DNA of 43,195 nt from a virus: positions 1 through 43,195 of IMG/VR virus record IMGVR_UViG_3300020438_000078, one strand, 5' to 3'. Within the stretch, counting starts at the first letter, position 1, and each line of letters starts with the position of its first letter. The notes beneath the pieces are model-generated. The model saw only the letters and a list, made by a program, of their open reading frames with translations. It made no database searches and was not told the DNA's origin. The position numbers and the translations under genes are program-made. Below are positions 16,836 through 25,093 of the stretch, piece after piece.

Positions 16836-17330
16836 TTATATTTTTCTTCGAGTGTCTTTACGTTTTTCTTCAGAGTACTCGTACAACATCCAAGGTATAT
16901 TATTTAAATGCAATATACCTGCCCAAGTTCTTCCTTCTTCTGGAGGTCTTGGTATTGTGAACGGAAAATTAATTCCTTTCACCCATAAAAGGGAGGCGAT
17001 CTCTTTCCTATCAACCTTTCTGATCTTATAATATTTAAGTCTACACATTAAGGTTTTGTCATAGATGAAGGGGTCGCCTCTTGAGTCGATAAAAGTTTTT
17101 CCTGTTTGCTTCAATATACCAATGTGATTTATTAAAGCGTTTTTCAAGGGAAAAAGGTCATGGAAGGGGGTTTGTACCCTTCTTATTCCTAAAGTTTCCC
17201 CTGGCATATTCTTGTCGTCTAATAACTGATTATCCAAGAATAATAGCCCGTCAGAATAGCTCCAGTTGTCGTGCGGTATCCGGTACACCGGAAATATTAC
17301 GCGTGGAACGTCCTTGTATGTAATGATCAA
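16836..17330 (-). CDS. Unknown phage protein, 164 aa
   Basis: A 164-residue product. The earliest start is TTG at 17330, giving MIITYKDVPRVIFPVYRIPH; it has only a weak ribosome-binding site. The N-terminus, with FPVYRIPHDNWSYSDGLLFLDN, looks structured rather than random, which favours this early start. That start overlaps the previous gene by 80 bp. The second half is rich in Lys, Arg and Trp (FTIPRPPEEGRTWAGILHL). No family is recognised. Confidence 0.7.
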   Translation of the reverse strand: MIITYKDVPRVIFPVYRIPHDNWSYSDGLLFLDNQLLDDKNMPGETLGIRRVQTPFHDLFPLKNALINHIGILKQTGKTFIDSRGDPFIYDKTLMCRLKYYKIRKVDRKEIASLLWVKGINFPFTIPRPPEEGRTWAGILHLNNIPWMLYEYSEEKRKDTRRKI

Positions 17331-17478
17331 TTAAGTTACCATTGTAATAGATTTTTATATCTGTACATCCTTGCCCTTCCAACATTTTTGCATAGGTGTA
17401 AGGACCAACGCTATGCATATCACCCCTTCTGCGGTCTTCTCCGTTTTGATGTAACCACGTTAAACTATACCTGCCCAT
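17251..17478 (-). CDS. Unknown small phage protein, 75 aa
   Basis: A 75-residue product with a GGAGG site nine bases before ATG 17478. It starts MGRYSLTWLHQNGEDRRRGD and contains TYAKMLEGQGCTDIKIYYNG. It overlaps the next gene by 80 bp in another frame and the previous small membrane gene by 19 bp. The good ribosome-binding site supports it. Function unknown. Confidence 0.65.
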   Translation of the reverse strand: MGRYSLTWLHQNGEDRRRGDMHSVGPYTYAKMLEGQGCTDIKIYYNGNLIDHYIQGRSTRNISGVPDTARQLELF

Positions 17479-17600
17479 AATAATATTCCTCCAAAGATTC
17501 CTAAGTATTGATGTAAGTCAATAGCTATTTCTAGTAAATGAAGCCCAATATCGAAACAAAGCAGGTATAACAGTGCTTTAGGATATGCAATTTTTATCAT
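17460..17600 (-). CDS. Small membrane protein downstream of the Fe-S carrier gene, 46 aa
   Basis: A 46-residue frame whose ATG overlaps the stop of the A-type carrier gene (ATGA). The product MIKIAYPKALLYLLCFDIGL continues with a second hydrophobic segment ending LLWAGIV. It carries the ribosome-binding site of the following gene within its 3' end. Two short membrane segments are likely. No function is recognised; it may be co-translated with the Fe-S genes only for packing. Confidence 0.65.
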   Translation of the reverse strand: MIKIAYPKALLYLLCFDIGLHLLEIAIDLHQYLGIFGGILLWAGIV

Positions 17601-17905
17601 ATCGTAAAGCTAACTCCACACCCACATGCATCTTGTACATTAGGGTTTGTTACTGTAAGATAAGACCCTATTAATTCTTCGTTGTAGTCTATTGTACTGC
17701 CTGCTACAGCCATTGCAGCCTCATAACTAACTACTAGTATATCGTCTATGAGTCTATCTGTGATTTTTAAACCATCACAATAGTCCCAATCATACTCAAA
17801 CCCCGCACAGCCACTAGGCTTCAGATTTAAAAGTATGTACTTTTTTTCTTTCTCAATACGCTTATAATTAAGATACTTCTTCGCACTGGCAGTTATAGTC
17901 AGCAT
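17597..17905 (-). CDS. A-type Fe-S cluster carrier (IscA/ErpA/HesB-like)
   Basis: A 102-residue protein starting at ATG 17905, which has GAGGG five bases upstream; an in-frame ATG 12 bp earlier is less well placed. The three conserved cysteines of the A-type carrier family are present: Cys33 in KPSGCAGFEY, and Cys94 and Cys96 in ACGCGVSF. A-type carriers receive Fe-S clusters from the scaffold and deliver them to apoproteins. It overlaps the iscU-like gene by 38 bp, so the two form a minimal scaffold-plus-carrier unit. Divergent enough that IscA, ErpA and SufA cannot be told apart. Confidence 0.88.
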   Translation of the reverse strand: MLTITASAKKYLNYKRIEKEKKYILLNLKPSGCAGFEYDWDYCDGLKITDRLIDDILVVSYEAAMAVAGSTIDYNEELIGSYLTVTNPNVQDACGCGVSFTI

Positions 17906-18278
17906 TTTTTCCCTCATAATCGCTTATTGCGGCTTTTATAGCGTCCTCAGCAAGAACGCTACAATGTATTTTTACTGGGGGCAAGCTAAGTTCTGTAGCA
18001 AGCTCGGTATTCTTGATCTTACTAGCGTCTTCAAGTGTCTTTCCCTTAACCCACTCGGTAAGCAAAGAACTCGATGCAATGGCGGATCCACATCCGTAAG
18101 TTTTAAACTTAGCATCTTCAATGACTCCGTTTTCAGCGACTTTAATTTGTAATCGCATAACGTCTCCACAAGCAGGTGCTCCAACCATACCTGTACCCAC
18201 GGATCTATCACTTTCAGATAATCTTCCAACGTTTCTGGGTCTTTCATAATGTTCTAATACCTTATCAGAGTAAGCCAT
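17868..18278 (-). CDS. iscU: Fe-S cluster assembly scaffold IscU
   Basis: A 136-residue IscU starting MAYSDKVLEHYERPRNVG, which aligns from residue 1 with E. coli IscU. The in-frame start 33 bp upstream is therefore rejected. All functional residues are in register: Cys37, Asp39, Cys63, His105, Cys106 and the HscA-binding LPPVK (99-103). Segments such as GMVGAPACGDVM and YGCGSAIASSSL are nearly identical to the bacterial protein. It should build [2Fe-2S] clusters using the host cysteine desulfurase. It lies within the replication operon, its start inside the 3' end of the polymerase gene, so it is a true phage gene. Confidence 0.95.
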   Translation of the reverse strand: MAYSDKVLEHYERPRNVGRLSESDRSVGTGMVGAPACGDVMRLQIKVAENGVIEDAKFKTYGCGSAIASSSLLTEWVKGKTLEDASKIKNTELATELSLPPVKIHCSVLAEDAIKAAISDYEGKNADYNCQCEEVS

Positions 18279-20535
18279 ATTGTTTCTCAAATTTACCCAT
18301 TGAGTAGTCATCTCCTATATCGAAGTCACATCCAACAGGGGCTCCTGGAATAATTATTCCTCTATCTAATTGTATCCAATGTTTAAGTTTTTCACTATAT
18401 GTATCTATTTCTTCTTCTGGCACTTCTGCAAGAATTGAGTCGTGTACTAATGCAAATATACGGGCCTTCATCTTAGATGCTTGTATATCTGCGTGCATAT
18501 CTACAGCCCCAAGAAGGTTAATATCACTAGCAGCAGACTGCACCAAAAAGTTAAGACCAGACCTAATGCTATGGCTCTTGATACCTGCATCTGAAGATTT
18601 GACATTTGGTAATCTCCTTTTTCTTCCAAAGAAACTGTAGACGAATCCGTTTTGCTCAATAAACCTATGATTCGTGTCAATCCAGTTTTTAAGTGCATGA
18701 AAAGATTTAAAATAATCATCAATAACCTCTCTTGCTTCTTGTTGGCTGAAGTAGGTTCCAGAGTCTTTAGTAACTTGTTCACTAATCTTCTTTGGCCCTG
18801 CTCCATACATTATGCCAAAAGTAACAGCTTTGGCGGCTTGTCTCGAAGTAGTATAAAACTCTGCTACGTCTTCTACATCACAGTCTAATTTAAATACTGT
18901 TTTTGCAATACTACTATGAAAATTTCCTCCTGAACGAAATACATCCATAAGAGCTTTATCTTTTGCAAGAATTGCCGCAACATATACTTCTGCTGTGGTT
19001 AAATCCATTGCAACAATTTTATGTCCTTTTGCAGCTTTAATGCAACCTTTTACAGCTGGGTTATCCCGAGGAAGCTGTTGCATATTAAGCTTACCACTAG
19101 AGCTAAGCCTACCGCTAGTAGTGCCATGAAGGTTAAACGATGTGCGGAGTCGGCTATCTCTATCCAGTTGCGGTATGATTTTATCCAAATAAGTATTTTT
19201 AATTTTGGATCGTTGACGTATGTCAAGGATAAGTCCAGGAACTTCGGATTGACTCTTAAGCTCTCCGAGTACTTCTGCATCCGTAGAGTGCGCTCCCGTT
19301 CCTGTTTTCTTTCCAGTAGGTTGCAAGCCCAAGTGGTCAAAAAGAAGGGAACGAAGCTGCACAGTAGAATTAGGGTTAAAATCTTTATCATTAATACTCT
19401 CCCACTTTCCTATTGCTGGGTTTTTATATAGTTTAGAAACTGCTTCATCTATCTGATCCTGCATTAATTCTTGTGATTTATATAATCTTGTTTTATCAAA
19501 AGGAACGCCATTGTCTTGTGCGGCCATTAAAAATCTAGTACCAGGAATGAGGATATTATCGTATACCCACTTTAGTCTGGCATTCTCTTTGATTTTTTTA
19601 AATTTATCATAAATAAGATAAGTACATAGAGCATCCATAGCTGCGTATGTTTTCATTACATCAAAAGGAATAGACCCCCATTGGAAATCATTTTTTAGTA
19701 TGCCGTTCTCTTTACGATAATTGTCCATCCAATCATACATAGGCTTCTCGTAATCCCCATAAGGAGTGTACTTAATAGCTAATGTTTTTAACCCGTGATT
19801 GCCGGGGTTCTCATTAACAAGATACGATAGTAACATTGTATCTTCAAACTTTGGAAACTTAAAGTTGAAATGGTACTCAAAAAATGCCATATCAAACTTA
19901 GCGTTGTGAAATACTACTGTTTTTGCATTGAAAAGTTTTTGAAGTAGTTCTTCAGTTTCCTCGTCAAAGCAATCTGTAGAAATATACGCTCCTCTGTGGC
20001 CGTCATAACAAAGCGATATACCAAGTATATGCCCATCGCGAGGGTACAACCCAGTTGTTTCACTATCAAGCGCAATAAAAGCCCCATCGTGGTCAATGGC
20101 CGCTCGAATGAAATTGTTACAGTCTCTTGTGTCGTCAATACCGAATGCAATCTTTTCATCTATAATCACCTCCTTAATTTCACCACTAATATACTTAATG
20201 ATGCTCTCTTTAGATTCATCCCACGTCTTTCTAGCTTCCGGTTTAAATGTAAGCATAGCGGGATTGATTACTGGCAGAAACTTTTTTTGTACTTGCTTGC
20301 CAGAATATTCTGTAACTGAATTTATTTTTGTAAAGTATTTCAAAGACTCACTTCCAACTAATACGACCCAGTCGTAAAGACTTAGATCAATAGTTATGTC
20401 ACAGTCTCGCTTTAATACTTTCTTGATTGTAGGATCAGAACAAAGCTGGTATTGATCGAACTCAAATGCACCACCAAACTCTTTTCTGTAATCCGTCCTA
20501 CTCGGTTTCGTTTCTACTAAGGCAACTTTAGCCAT
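18265..20535 (-). CDS. Family A DNA polymerase with 3'-5' exonuclease domain
   Basis: A 756-residue PolA-type polymerase without a 5' nuclease domain. Exonuclease motifs are ALDSETTGL (D157, E159), FHNAKFDMAF (D215) and YAAMDALCTYL (D301). Polymerase motif B is RQAAKAVTFGIMYGAG. Motif A is unusual (MDLTTAEVYVAA instead of DYSQIELRVLA), and motif C is LVHDSIL with Ser in place of the usual Glu. Residues about 55-120 (LVGSESLKYF, LPVINPAMLTFKPEARKTWD) resemble the C-terminal half of uracil-DNA-glycosylase-like folds without a catalytic motif. It replicates the phage genome. Confidence 0.93.
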   Translation of the reverse strand: MAKVALVETKPSRTDYRKEFGGAFEFDQYQLCSDPTIKKVLKRDCDITIDLSLYDWVVLVGSESLKYFTKINSVTEYSGKQVQKKFLPVINPAMLTFKPEARKTWDESKESIIKYISGEIKEVIIDEKIAFGIDDTRDCNNFIRAAIDHDGAFIALDSETTGLYPRDGHILGISLCYDGHRGAYISTDCFDEETEELLQKLFNAKTVVFHNAKFDMAFFEYHFNFKFPKFEDTMLLSYLVNENPGNHGLKTLAIKYTPYGDYEKPMYDWMDNYRKENGILKNDFQWGSIPFDVMKTYAAMDALCTYLIYDKFKKIKENARLKWVYDNILIPGTRFLMAAQDNGVPFDKTRLYKSQELMQDQIDEAVSKLYKNPAIGKWESINDKDFNPNSTVQLRSLLFDHLGLQPTGKKTGTGAHSTDAEVLGELKSQSEVPGLILDIRQRSKIKNTYLDKIIPQLDRDSRLRTSFNLHGTTSGRLSSSGKLNMQQLPRDNPAVKGCIKAAKGHKIVAMDLTTAEVYVAAILAKDKALMDVFRSGGNFHSSIAKTVFKLDCDVEDVAEFYTTSRQAAKAVTFGIMYGAGPKKISEQVTKDSGTYFSQQEAREVIDDYFKSFHALKNWIDTNHRFIEQNGFVYSFFGRKRRLPNVKSSDAGIKSHSIRSGLNFLVQSAASDINLLGAVDMHADIQASKMKARIFALVHDSILAEVPEEEIDTYSEKLKHWIQLDRGIIIPGAPVGCDFDIGDDYSMGKFEKQYGLL

Positions 20536-21355
20536 ATAACTTCTTCCTTAATTTCTCTACTGAAGTTTGAGTTAATGCACCAGGGTCTGTCTCTTTCAAA
20601 TGGACATTCCTAGCTACGAGACCAACTTTCTCACATTCACTCACTAATTTTTCTGCGGCCTGTTGGCCAGGGTCATCACCATCAAAGAATACTTCTACAT
20701 ATTCTGCTCCTTGTACTCGGAGCATTGATAGTTTTGTTTCATTATAGTTATTTGTTCCAAAACAGCATACAGCATTTGTAAGCCCTTTATCATGAAGATT
20801 TATCATATCAAATATTCCTTCTACCAAGATTACTGAGCCTTTAATGAACTCAACAACTGGAAAGAAAGGAAGTCTTGCCCCAGGGGGTGTAAACTTGTAT
20901 TTAGGGGTTCCTTCTGCTGTATGACGCCCTTGAAATGCAACTATTTTTCCTGATATATCTCTTATAGGAAAAACTATTCTCCCTACATAATCAGGATTAG
21001 GGTGTTGAAATGCTTCAAATTTTTTATAAGTTTCTGGTTTAATATTTCTCCAGCTTCCTATAAAGGGCAATCTATTTTGGGGAAAGGACAAACCAACACT
21101 TTCAGAGCGCTTTTGTATAAGCTTCTTCTTAAAAAGTTCCCTTCTTTGTTGTAATTGGTTTGCCCTTTCGCCAAAATAATTAAATAAATTTCCTTTAAAC
21201 CCACAAGAAAAGCAGTTAAAAATTCCTGTAATTTGATCAATTCGCATACTAGGATTTTTATCTGCGTGTTCTGGGTTTAAACAACTCACTAAAAAATCTC
21301 CTCCTTTTGGAAGGAAATAAATATTTTTATCTGTAAGTAGAGTTTCTACATTCAC
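20528..21355 (-). CDS. DNA primase, CHC2 zinc finger plus TOPRIM
   Basis: A 275-residue primase. A zinc-binding set is seen at Cys25, His30, Cys48 and Cys51 (CLNPEHADKNPSM, FNCFSCGFKGN). A TOPRIM core follows with ILVEGIFD and VEVFFDGDDPGQQAA (DxD). It is about half the length of host DnaG and lacks a helicase-interaction domain; the DnaB-like helicase is encoded nearby. It makes RNA primers for lagging-strand synthesis. It overlaps the polymerase start by 8 bp. Confidence 0.9.
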   Translation of the reverse strand: MNVETLLTDKNIYFLPKGGDFLVSCLNPEHADKNPSMRIDQITGIFNCFSCGFKGNLFNYFGERANQLQQRRELFKKKLIQKRSESVGLSFPQNRLPFIGSWRNIKPETYKKFEAFQHPNPDYVGRIVFPIRDISGKIVAFQGRHTAEGTPKYKFTPPGARLPFFPVVEFIKGSVILVEGIFDMINLHDKGLTNAVCCFGTNNYNETKLSMLRVQGAEYVEVFFDGDDPGQQAAEKLVSECEKVGLVARNVHLKETDPGALTQTSVEKLRKKLYG

Positions 21356-21582
21356 CAGCTAGGGTTCTCATCAAATTGATCGGGACTGTCGTCTCCTCCG
21401 AATACAGCTTGGTATTCTTCATGTAGAGAAGGTTGACCATCATCTTCTTCCTCTTCTTTAAATATTGGAGGATCTTTGGGGGGAGCATTATCTTCCCCGT
21501 ACCTACCCCGCAAACGATTCCCATCGCCATTGAGTTCAGTTAAATCTTGTTGTGTAAACTTAAAGTCAGGTGCTAATCCCAA
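21352..21582 (-). CDS. Small acidic phage protein upstream of primase
   Basis: Ends with ATGA overlap to the primase start, a sign of translational coupling. I chose the TTG at 21582, which has GAGGGG eight bases upstream; a longer frame reaches TTG 21618. The product (LGLAPDFKFTQQDL at its start) is very acidic in the middle (EEEEDDGQ) and ends FDENPSW. No motif is recognised; the acidic character suggests a protein-protein partner or DNA mimic. Confidence 0.6.
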   Translation of the reverse strand: MGLAPDFKFTQQDLTELNGDGNRLRGRYGEDNAPPKDPPIFKEEEEDDGQPSLHEEYQAVFGGDDSPDQFDENPSW

Positions 21583-21785
21583 AATCGTGTCCCCTCTGGT
21601 ACCATCCGTGGCGTGCAATACGCCGTTACTAAGGCTTGTGTGCCTCTATATCTGCGGTTACTGTATCGACCCCGCTCAATTCTATCAGAAAAATAATTAC
21701 ATCTATTTATATTACGAAAATACATATTCGCAGTCGGCTCTCTGTCTCCATCTATAATTACTACTAATAAGAAAGCCATCATCAT
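21573..21785 (-). CDS. Small secreted-looking phage protein, 70 aa
   Basis: A 70-residue product starting MMMAFLLVVIIDGDREPTA (one of three consecutive ATGs). The N-terminus is a short hydrophobic stretch followed by NMYFRNINRCNYFSDRI and AYCTPRMVPEG, with two cysteines that could pair in the periplasm. It begins one base after the stop of the upstream gene. It resembles small proteins common in marine T4-like phages; function unknown. Confidence 0.7.
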   Translation of the reverse strand: MMMAFLLVVIIDGDREPTANMYFRNINRCNYFSDRIERGRYSNRRYRGTQALVTAYCTPRMVPEGTRFWD

Positions 21786-21786
21786 T

Positions 21787-22074
21787 CTATTTACCTATAT
21801 CCTCTATGTTATCTTTACTTATAACTTGATAAGCACCTTTATTATATGCAGGTGCAATAGTATACTCAGAAGAAGCCTCTACTTTCCAGTCTTGGCTAGG
21901 CTGGGGCTTATAAGGGGTAAGAGGAGCTGACGGATAGTCAGGCGTCTCTCGTATAACAGGCTTATCATTAGCATGAAGCTGCATATACTGTACCTTACGC
22001 TTATTTTGATATAATGATTGATTATTTTTCTTTCTACCACTAGCTGCGTATCTCATACTGCCGTTTATAATCAT
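21787..22074 (-). CDS. Unknown phage protein, 95 aa, first gene after a promoter
   Basis: A 95-residue product with a GGAGG site before its ATG; it is the first gene read from the promoter at 22098-22126. It starts MIINGSMRYAASGRKKNNQS, is Pro/Tyr-rich in the middle (TPDYPSAPLTPYKPQPSQDW) and has no hydrophobic segment. No family is recognised. It leads the operon of primase, polymerase and Fe-S genes. Confidence 0.7.
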   Translation of the reverse strand: MIINGSMRYAASGRKKNNQSLYQNKRKVQYMQLHANDKPVIRETPDYPSAPLTPYKPQPSQDWKVEASSEYTIAPAYNKGAYQVISKDNIEDIGK

Positions 22075-22097
22075 AAAGCCTCCACTTTTAAATATAT

Positions 22098-22126
22098 ATT
22101 ATACTAGAAATACATATAAATGTCAA
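22098..22126 (-). promoter_or_regulatory. Sigma70-type promoter, minus strand
   Basis: TTGACA (22126-22121), a 17-bp spacer ending CTAG and TATAAT (22103-22098). It is preceded by AAAAATAATTC, identical to the upstream block of several other promoters here. It would drive the primase-polymerase-IscU operon, with a normal leader carrying GGAGG. Confidence 0.9.
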
Positions 22127-22135
22127 GAATTATTT

Positions 22136-23488
22136 TTAGATGTCGTCTATTTCTTCGCCAGTTTTCTGGTCGTTATCAGCTTTTTGGCTTGGCGTAAGTG
22201 CAGTCTCTGGTCCTATCTTTAAGGTTTCCCAATCCATAGTAGAAGTAAAAGAACGCATAGCGGCGGAGCGCATTTTAACACAATTAAATGTCATACAGGC
22301 ATCTTCTTCTGTCCAAGGTTCCATAGCATATGCCGCATCAGCAGCATCTAGGATTCCTTTAGCAAAACGAGCTTCACCGCTAGCGTCAGTTTGGTACGGT
22401 GAGAATACTGGGGTTTTGTATTCTTGCGCCATACTCTTCAGTGCCTTGCTAACTTCTATCTGTTCCGTCCAGTCGTATTGACCTCCCCGAGAGGGTATAC
22501 TTGAACGTTTTACTTGATTAATGTAATCGACAATAACGACGCCTACATTCATGTCACTTTTGACTTTTTTATCAAGTTCAGCGCGTATCTTAGACAGAGT
22601 AAGAGAAGGATCATAAATTACGTCAAGTTGTTGAGTTGGGAGAAGCTCACAACTAGTAGTTAGTTTTTTATGAAACTTAGCGTAGTTTCGATGTTCTCGA
22701 TACTCTGCAAGTCTCTCTTGACTGTCTGTGAATCTTGCGGCCTGCCACTCGGCTACTTTTTCCCACTCTATAATACTTAGGTTTCTGGCCTTTAGTCGTG
22801 AGAAAGAAATACCCGTAGCAATAGAGCAACACCGTTGAAGTATTGCTATACTGTCCATCTCAATAGTGAAATAGAGGGCTGATTTACCCGAAGAATATAC
22901 GCTGTTAGCTATGTTGGCACAGGTGATGGATTTCCCTGCCCCGCGGCGACCACCAACAAGAATCAGGTCTCGGGGGGAGAACGTGATCTCATTATCGTGG
23001 TCAGTATTTAAGCCGAGGGGCAGGTACTTTCCAGTGTCTTCATCTGGCTCCCACAAGGGAATACGTTGCATACTCTCTTGCGGTTCTTGAAGGTCTACTT
23101 TGTCTTCGATATCAAGAACTATCTGGTGCAGATGTTTGACTGACTCTTCCGCATCTTCAAAAGATATAGAATTGTCAACATAATCCTCAAGGGAATTAAG
23201 AATCTCTTTTTGAGTAAACTCATTCTTGAGGTATTGTAGAAGCATGTAAGGATCTGCATCTACTTCGACCGAATCTACTGCAAAGAGTAACTCTTTAGTA
23301 GCTGTGTCGCGAATCTCATACTTGAGATCCTCAATCGTAGGGAGTCGGTGAAACTTTTCACAATGCGAATCAATCGCTTTAAAAAGCGTATGATATGCAG
23401 AGGGCAAATAATGCTTGCGAGTGTTAGACCAAGACTCGAAATCTTGCAGGTCTAAAACTTGCTTCAAATAAGCACTTGCTATATTCAA
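22136..23488 (-). CDS. DnaB-like replicative helicase
   Basis: A 450-residue RecA-fold helicase. Walker A is GGRRGAGKS, with LILVG before it. A catalytic Glu lies in LYFTIEMDS, and Walker B is VGVVIVDYINQVKR. Next come FSPYQTDASGEARFA (an H4-like loop) and KMRSAAMRSFTS near an arginine finger. The N-terminal ~150 residues form the helical domain used for ring assembly and primase contact. The length fits phage and bacterial DnaB (about 450-470). It lies next to the primase module but has no overlap with it; the gap holds a promoter. Confidence 0.92.
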   Translation of the reverse strand: MNIASAYLKQVLDLQDFESWSNTRKHYLPSAYHTLFKAIDSHCEKFHRLPTIEDLKYEIRDTATKELLFAVDSVEVDADPYMLLQYLKNEFTQKEILNSLEDYVDNSISFEDAEESVKHLHQIVLDIEDKVDLQEPQESMQRIPLWEPDEDTGKYLPLGLNTDHDNEITFSPRDLILVGGRRGAGKSITCANIANSVYSSGKSALYFTIEMDSIAILQRCCSIATGISFSRLKARNLSIIEWEKVAEWQAARFTDSQERLAEYREHRNYAKFHKKLTTSCELLPTQQLDVIYDPSLTLSKIRAELDKKVKSDMNVGVVIVDYINQVKRSSIPSRGGQYDWTEQIEVSKALKSMAQEYKTPVFSPYQTDASGEARFAKGILDAADAAYAMEPWTEEDACMTFNCVKMRSAAMRSFTSTMDWETLKIGPETALTPSQKADNDQKTGEEIDDI

Positions 23489-23507
23489 CGAATCCCCCGA
23501 AAAGAAT

Positions 23508-23537
23508 ACAGCCGCAATGACCCCTCACTACGGCTGT
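23508..23537 (-). terminator. Intergenic hairpin, probable terminator/attenuator
   Basis: A perfect 7-bp inverted repeat ACAGCCG/CGGCTGT with a 16-nt loop. Read on the minus strand it is followed by ATTCTTTTC. It lies between the HTH protein gene and the helicase start, so it could partly end transcription after the regulator. Confidence 0.6.
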
Positions 23538-23552
23538 AGAATTAACACTAAA

Positions 23553-24284
23553 TTAAGATGCTGCTGCTTTTTCCTTTTTGGCAGCTCCATCATAGTCAGA
23601 CGCTGTTAAACCTCTTCGGGTCAACATAGTCTTAACACCACGTGCAGTTTTACCGATTGACTCTGCAATCGCTTCAACTGTCATGCCAGATACATCTCCA
23701 AGCTCCTCGAGAGGATCGCTCTTGTTAGAGCCCTTGGTATGTTCCTGACGGGGTATCGCGTCAATATCACCAGAACGTAACAGGCTGAGAGCCTTGCCAC
23801 GTACACTGTTTACAGTTCGGTCTAATGCTTCAGCAATTCCTTCAACGAAGGCGCCGTCATTAACCATCTGTATGAAAGTAGCTTCCTCATCGGGAGAGTA
23901 CGTTCTAACAGTCTCCACTTTGGGAGCTGGCTTAACATGACCAGTAAGTTCCATAGATAGAATCTTACCTTGTATAGACTTAGCAGTAAATGCTCCGCCT
24001 TCAAAGTTATCTGCAATCTGAGCATAGGTATACTCACCGCTATTGTCAGAAACAAAAGCTGCGAGAGTAGATTCTTGAGTCTCAGAAAAAGCACGAGTGC
24101 TCTTTGCTGAAGCAAGTTCTACATCAAAACCCATCTTTCTCAGTTTGCTAGAAACTGATCGTGTAGTAGTCTCTAACTGCTCTGCAGCGTCTGCTACAGT
24201 AGCTTGAGATACTGGGGATTCATCACCGACAAAATTAGTGAGCTCGTCGGTACGCTCATCTGTCCACTTAGGCAACGTTGCCAT
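23553..24284 (-). CDS. Multi-repeat helix-turn-helix DNA-binding protein
   Basis: A 243-residue protein built from about four related HTH-like units: residues about 7-52 (WTDERTDELTNFVG, TTRSVSSKLRKMGF), 65-115 (FSETQESTLAAFVSD, KSIQGKILSMELTG), 128-173 (YSPDEEATFIQMV, VNSVRGKALSLLRSG) and 195-232 (MTVEAIAESIGKTARGVKTM). Each ends in a recognition-like helix with S/T-V-x-x-K. The tail is Lys/Ala-rich. The units resemble the small HTH proteins at 26754, 37401, 39059 and 42345. A role as a sequence-specific regulator or nucleoid-like protein is inferred. Confidence 0.75.
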   Translation of the reverse strand: MATLPKWTDERTDELTNFVGDESPVSQATVADAAEQLETTTRSVSSKLRKMGFDVELASAKSTRAFSETQESTLAAFVSDNSGEYTYAQIADNFEGGAFTAKSIQGKILSMELTGHVKPAPKVETVRTYSPDEEATFIQMVNDGAFVEGIAEALDRTVNSVRGKALSLLRSGDIDAIPRQEHTKGSNKSDPLEELGDVSGMTVEAIAESIGKTARGVKTMLTRRGLTASDYDGAAKKEKAAAS

Positions 24285-25035
24285 TCTCTTCTCCTAAAAA
24301 TTCTAATAGGTTGGTTACTATTGTTATGCCCTTATCTTGGGCGGTTTTTGTTTTTGCGGATTCTATTCCTGACTCGTTAACAAGAATAGTCACGTCTTTA
24401 GTAATTGAACTCTTTACTTCATATCCGTTTTTAGCTAAAACTTCTTGAGCTTGGGCTTTAGTTTTAAAACTTTTCAGTTTACCACTAATACAAACTACTC
24501 CTTTAGATACTTGCTGTTCTGACTTGGCAAAGGAGAAACCAAAAGGTAATCTCACTAAATCAAATAAGAACTCATCAAAGTACCAGTTCAATAAATTTTC
24601 TGTAGCCTTTGGTCCAAGACCTGCTGCTTTACACTTGTCCGCATTTAGTTCAGAGATGTTGTTTATCTTTGTGGACAATTTTTCAGCTGCTGTCTTTCCA
24701 ATTAACGGGATACTAAATGCTGGTAATAGCTCATTCATACTGCTTTTCTTAGAATGGGTTATCTCCTGCAAAAGTTTAACTGCTAGTTTTTCAGAGGAAA
24801 GAGCATCTCTAATCTCTAGGTAAGTCATATCATAGATAGACTGAAAAGAGGAGAGGCCTAGCTTCTCAATGCTCTTCGGGCCAAGCCCTTTTATCTTTAA
24901 GCTCTTTGCAAAATGCTCTATTCGTTTCTGAACTTGAGCAGGGCACAAGGAGTTTACGCAATATAGCAGATCATTTTTCCACTCAAGTGAGCTATCACAA
25001 GAGGGGCAAAATTCTGGAGCTTCTATCGCTTGCAT
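24268..25035 (-). CDS. NAD-dependent DNA ligase, C-terminal half (Zn finger, HhH, BRCT)
   Basis: A 255-residue protein equal to the C-terminal half of bacterial LigA. It has a zinc finger (CPSC at about 11-14, then C26 and C31 in YCVNSLCPAQ). Helix-hairpin-helix repeats follow (IKGLGPKSIEKLGL, FSIPLIGKTAAEKL, GLGPKATENLL), then a BRCT domain (GVVCISGKLKSF, LAKNGYEVKSSITKDVTILV). The nucleotidyltransferase half is a separate gene just upstream, with its own start and promoter between them. The two chains presumably assemble. A split LigA is also known in T5-like phages. Confidence 0.92.
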   Translation of the reverse strand: MQAIEAPEFCPSCDSSLEWKNDLLYCVNSLCPAQVQKRIEHFAKSLKIKGLGPKSIEKLGLSSFQSIYDMTYLEIRDALSSEKLAVKLLQEITHSKKSSMNELLPAFSIPLIGKTAAEKLSTKINNISELNADKCKAAGLGPKATENLLNWYFDEFLFDLVRLPFGFSFAKSEQQVSKGVVCISGKLKSFKTKAQAQEVLAKNGYEVKSSITKDVTILVNESGIESAKTKTAQDKGITIVTNLLEFLGEENGNVA

Positions 25036-25061
25036 AAAGATTCCTCTGAAATTGAAAAGAT

Positions 25062-25090
25062 ATTATATATAATTTTAGGTTCCATGTCAA
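25062..25090 (-). promoter_or_regulatory. Sigma70-type promoter between the two ligase genes
   Basis: TTGACA (25090-25085), a 17-bp spacer, TATAAT (25067-25062), preceded by AAAAATAATTC. The leader of about 20 nt carries AGAGGA before the ATG of the C-terminal ligase gene. Confidence 0.9.
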
Positions 25091-25093
25091 GAA

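Noticed and set aside
17597-18278. Host contamination as the source of the IscU gene
   Set aside because: Its start lies within the polymerase gene's 3' end and it overlaps the carrier gene. The surrounding operon is phage, so it is part of this genome.
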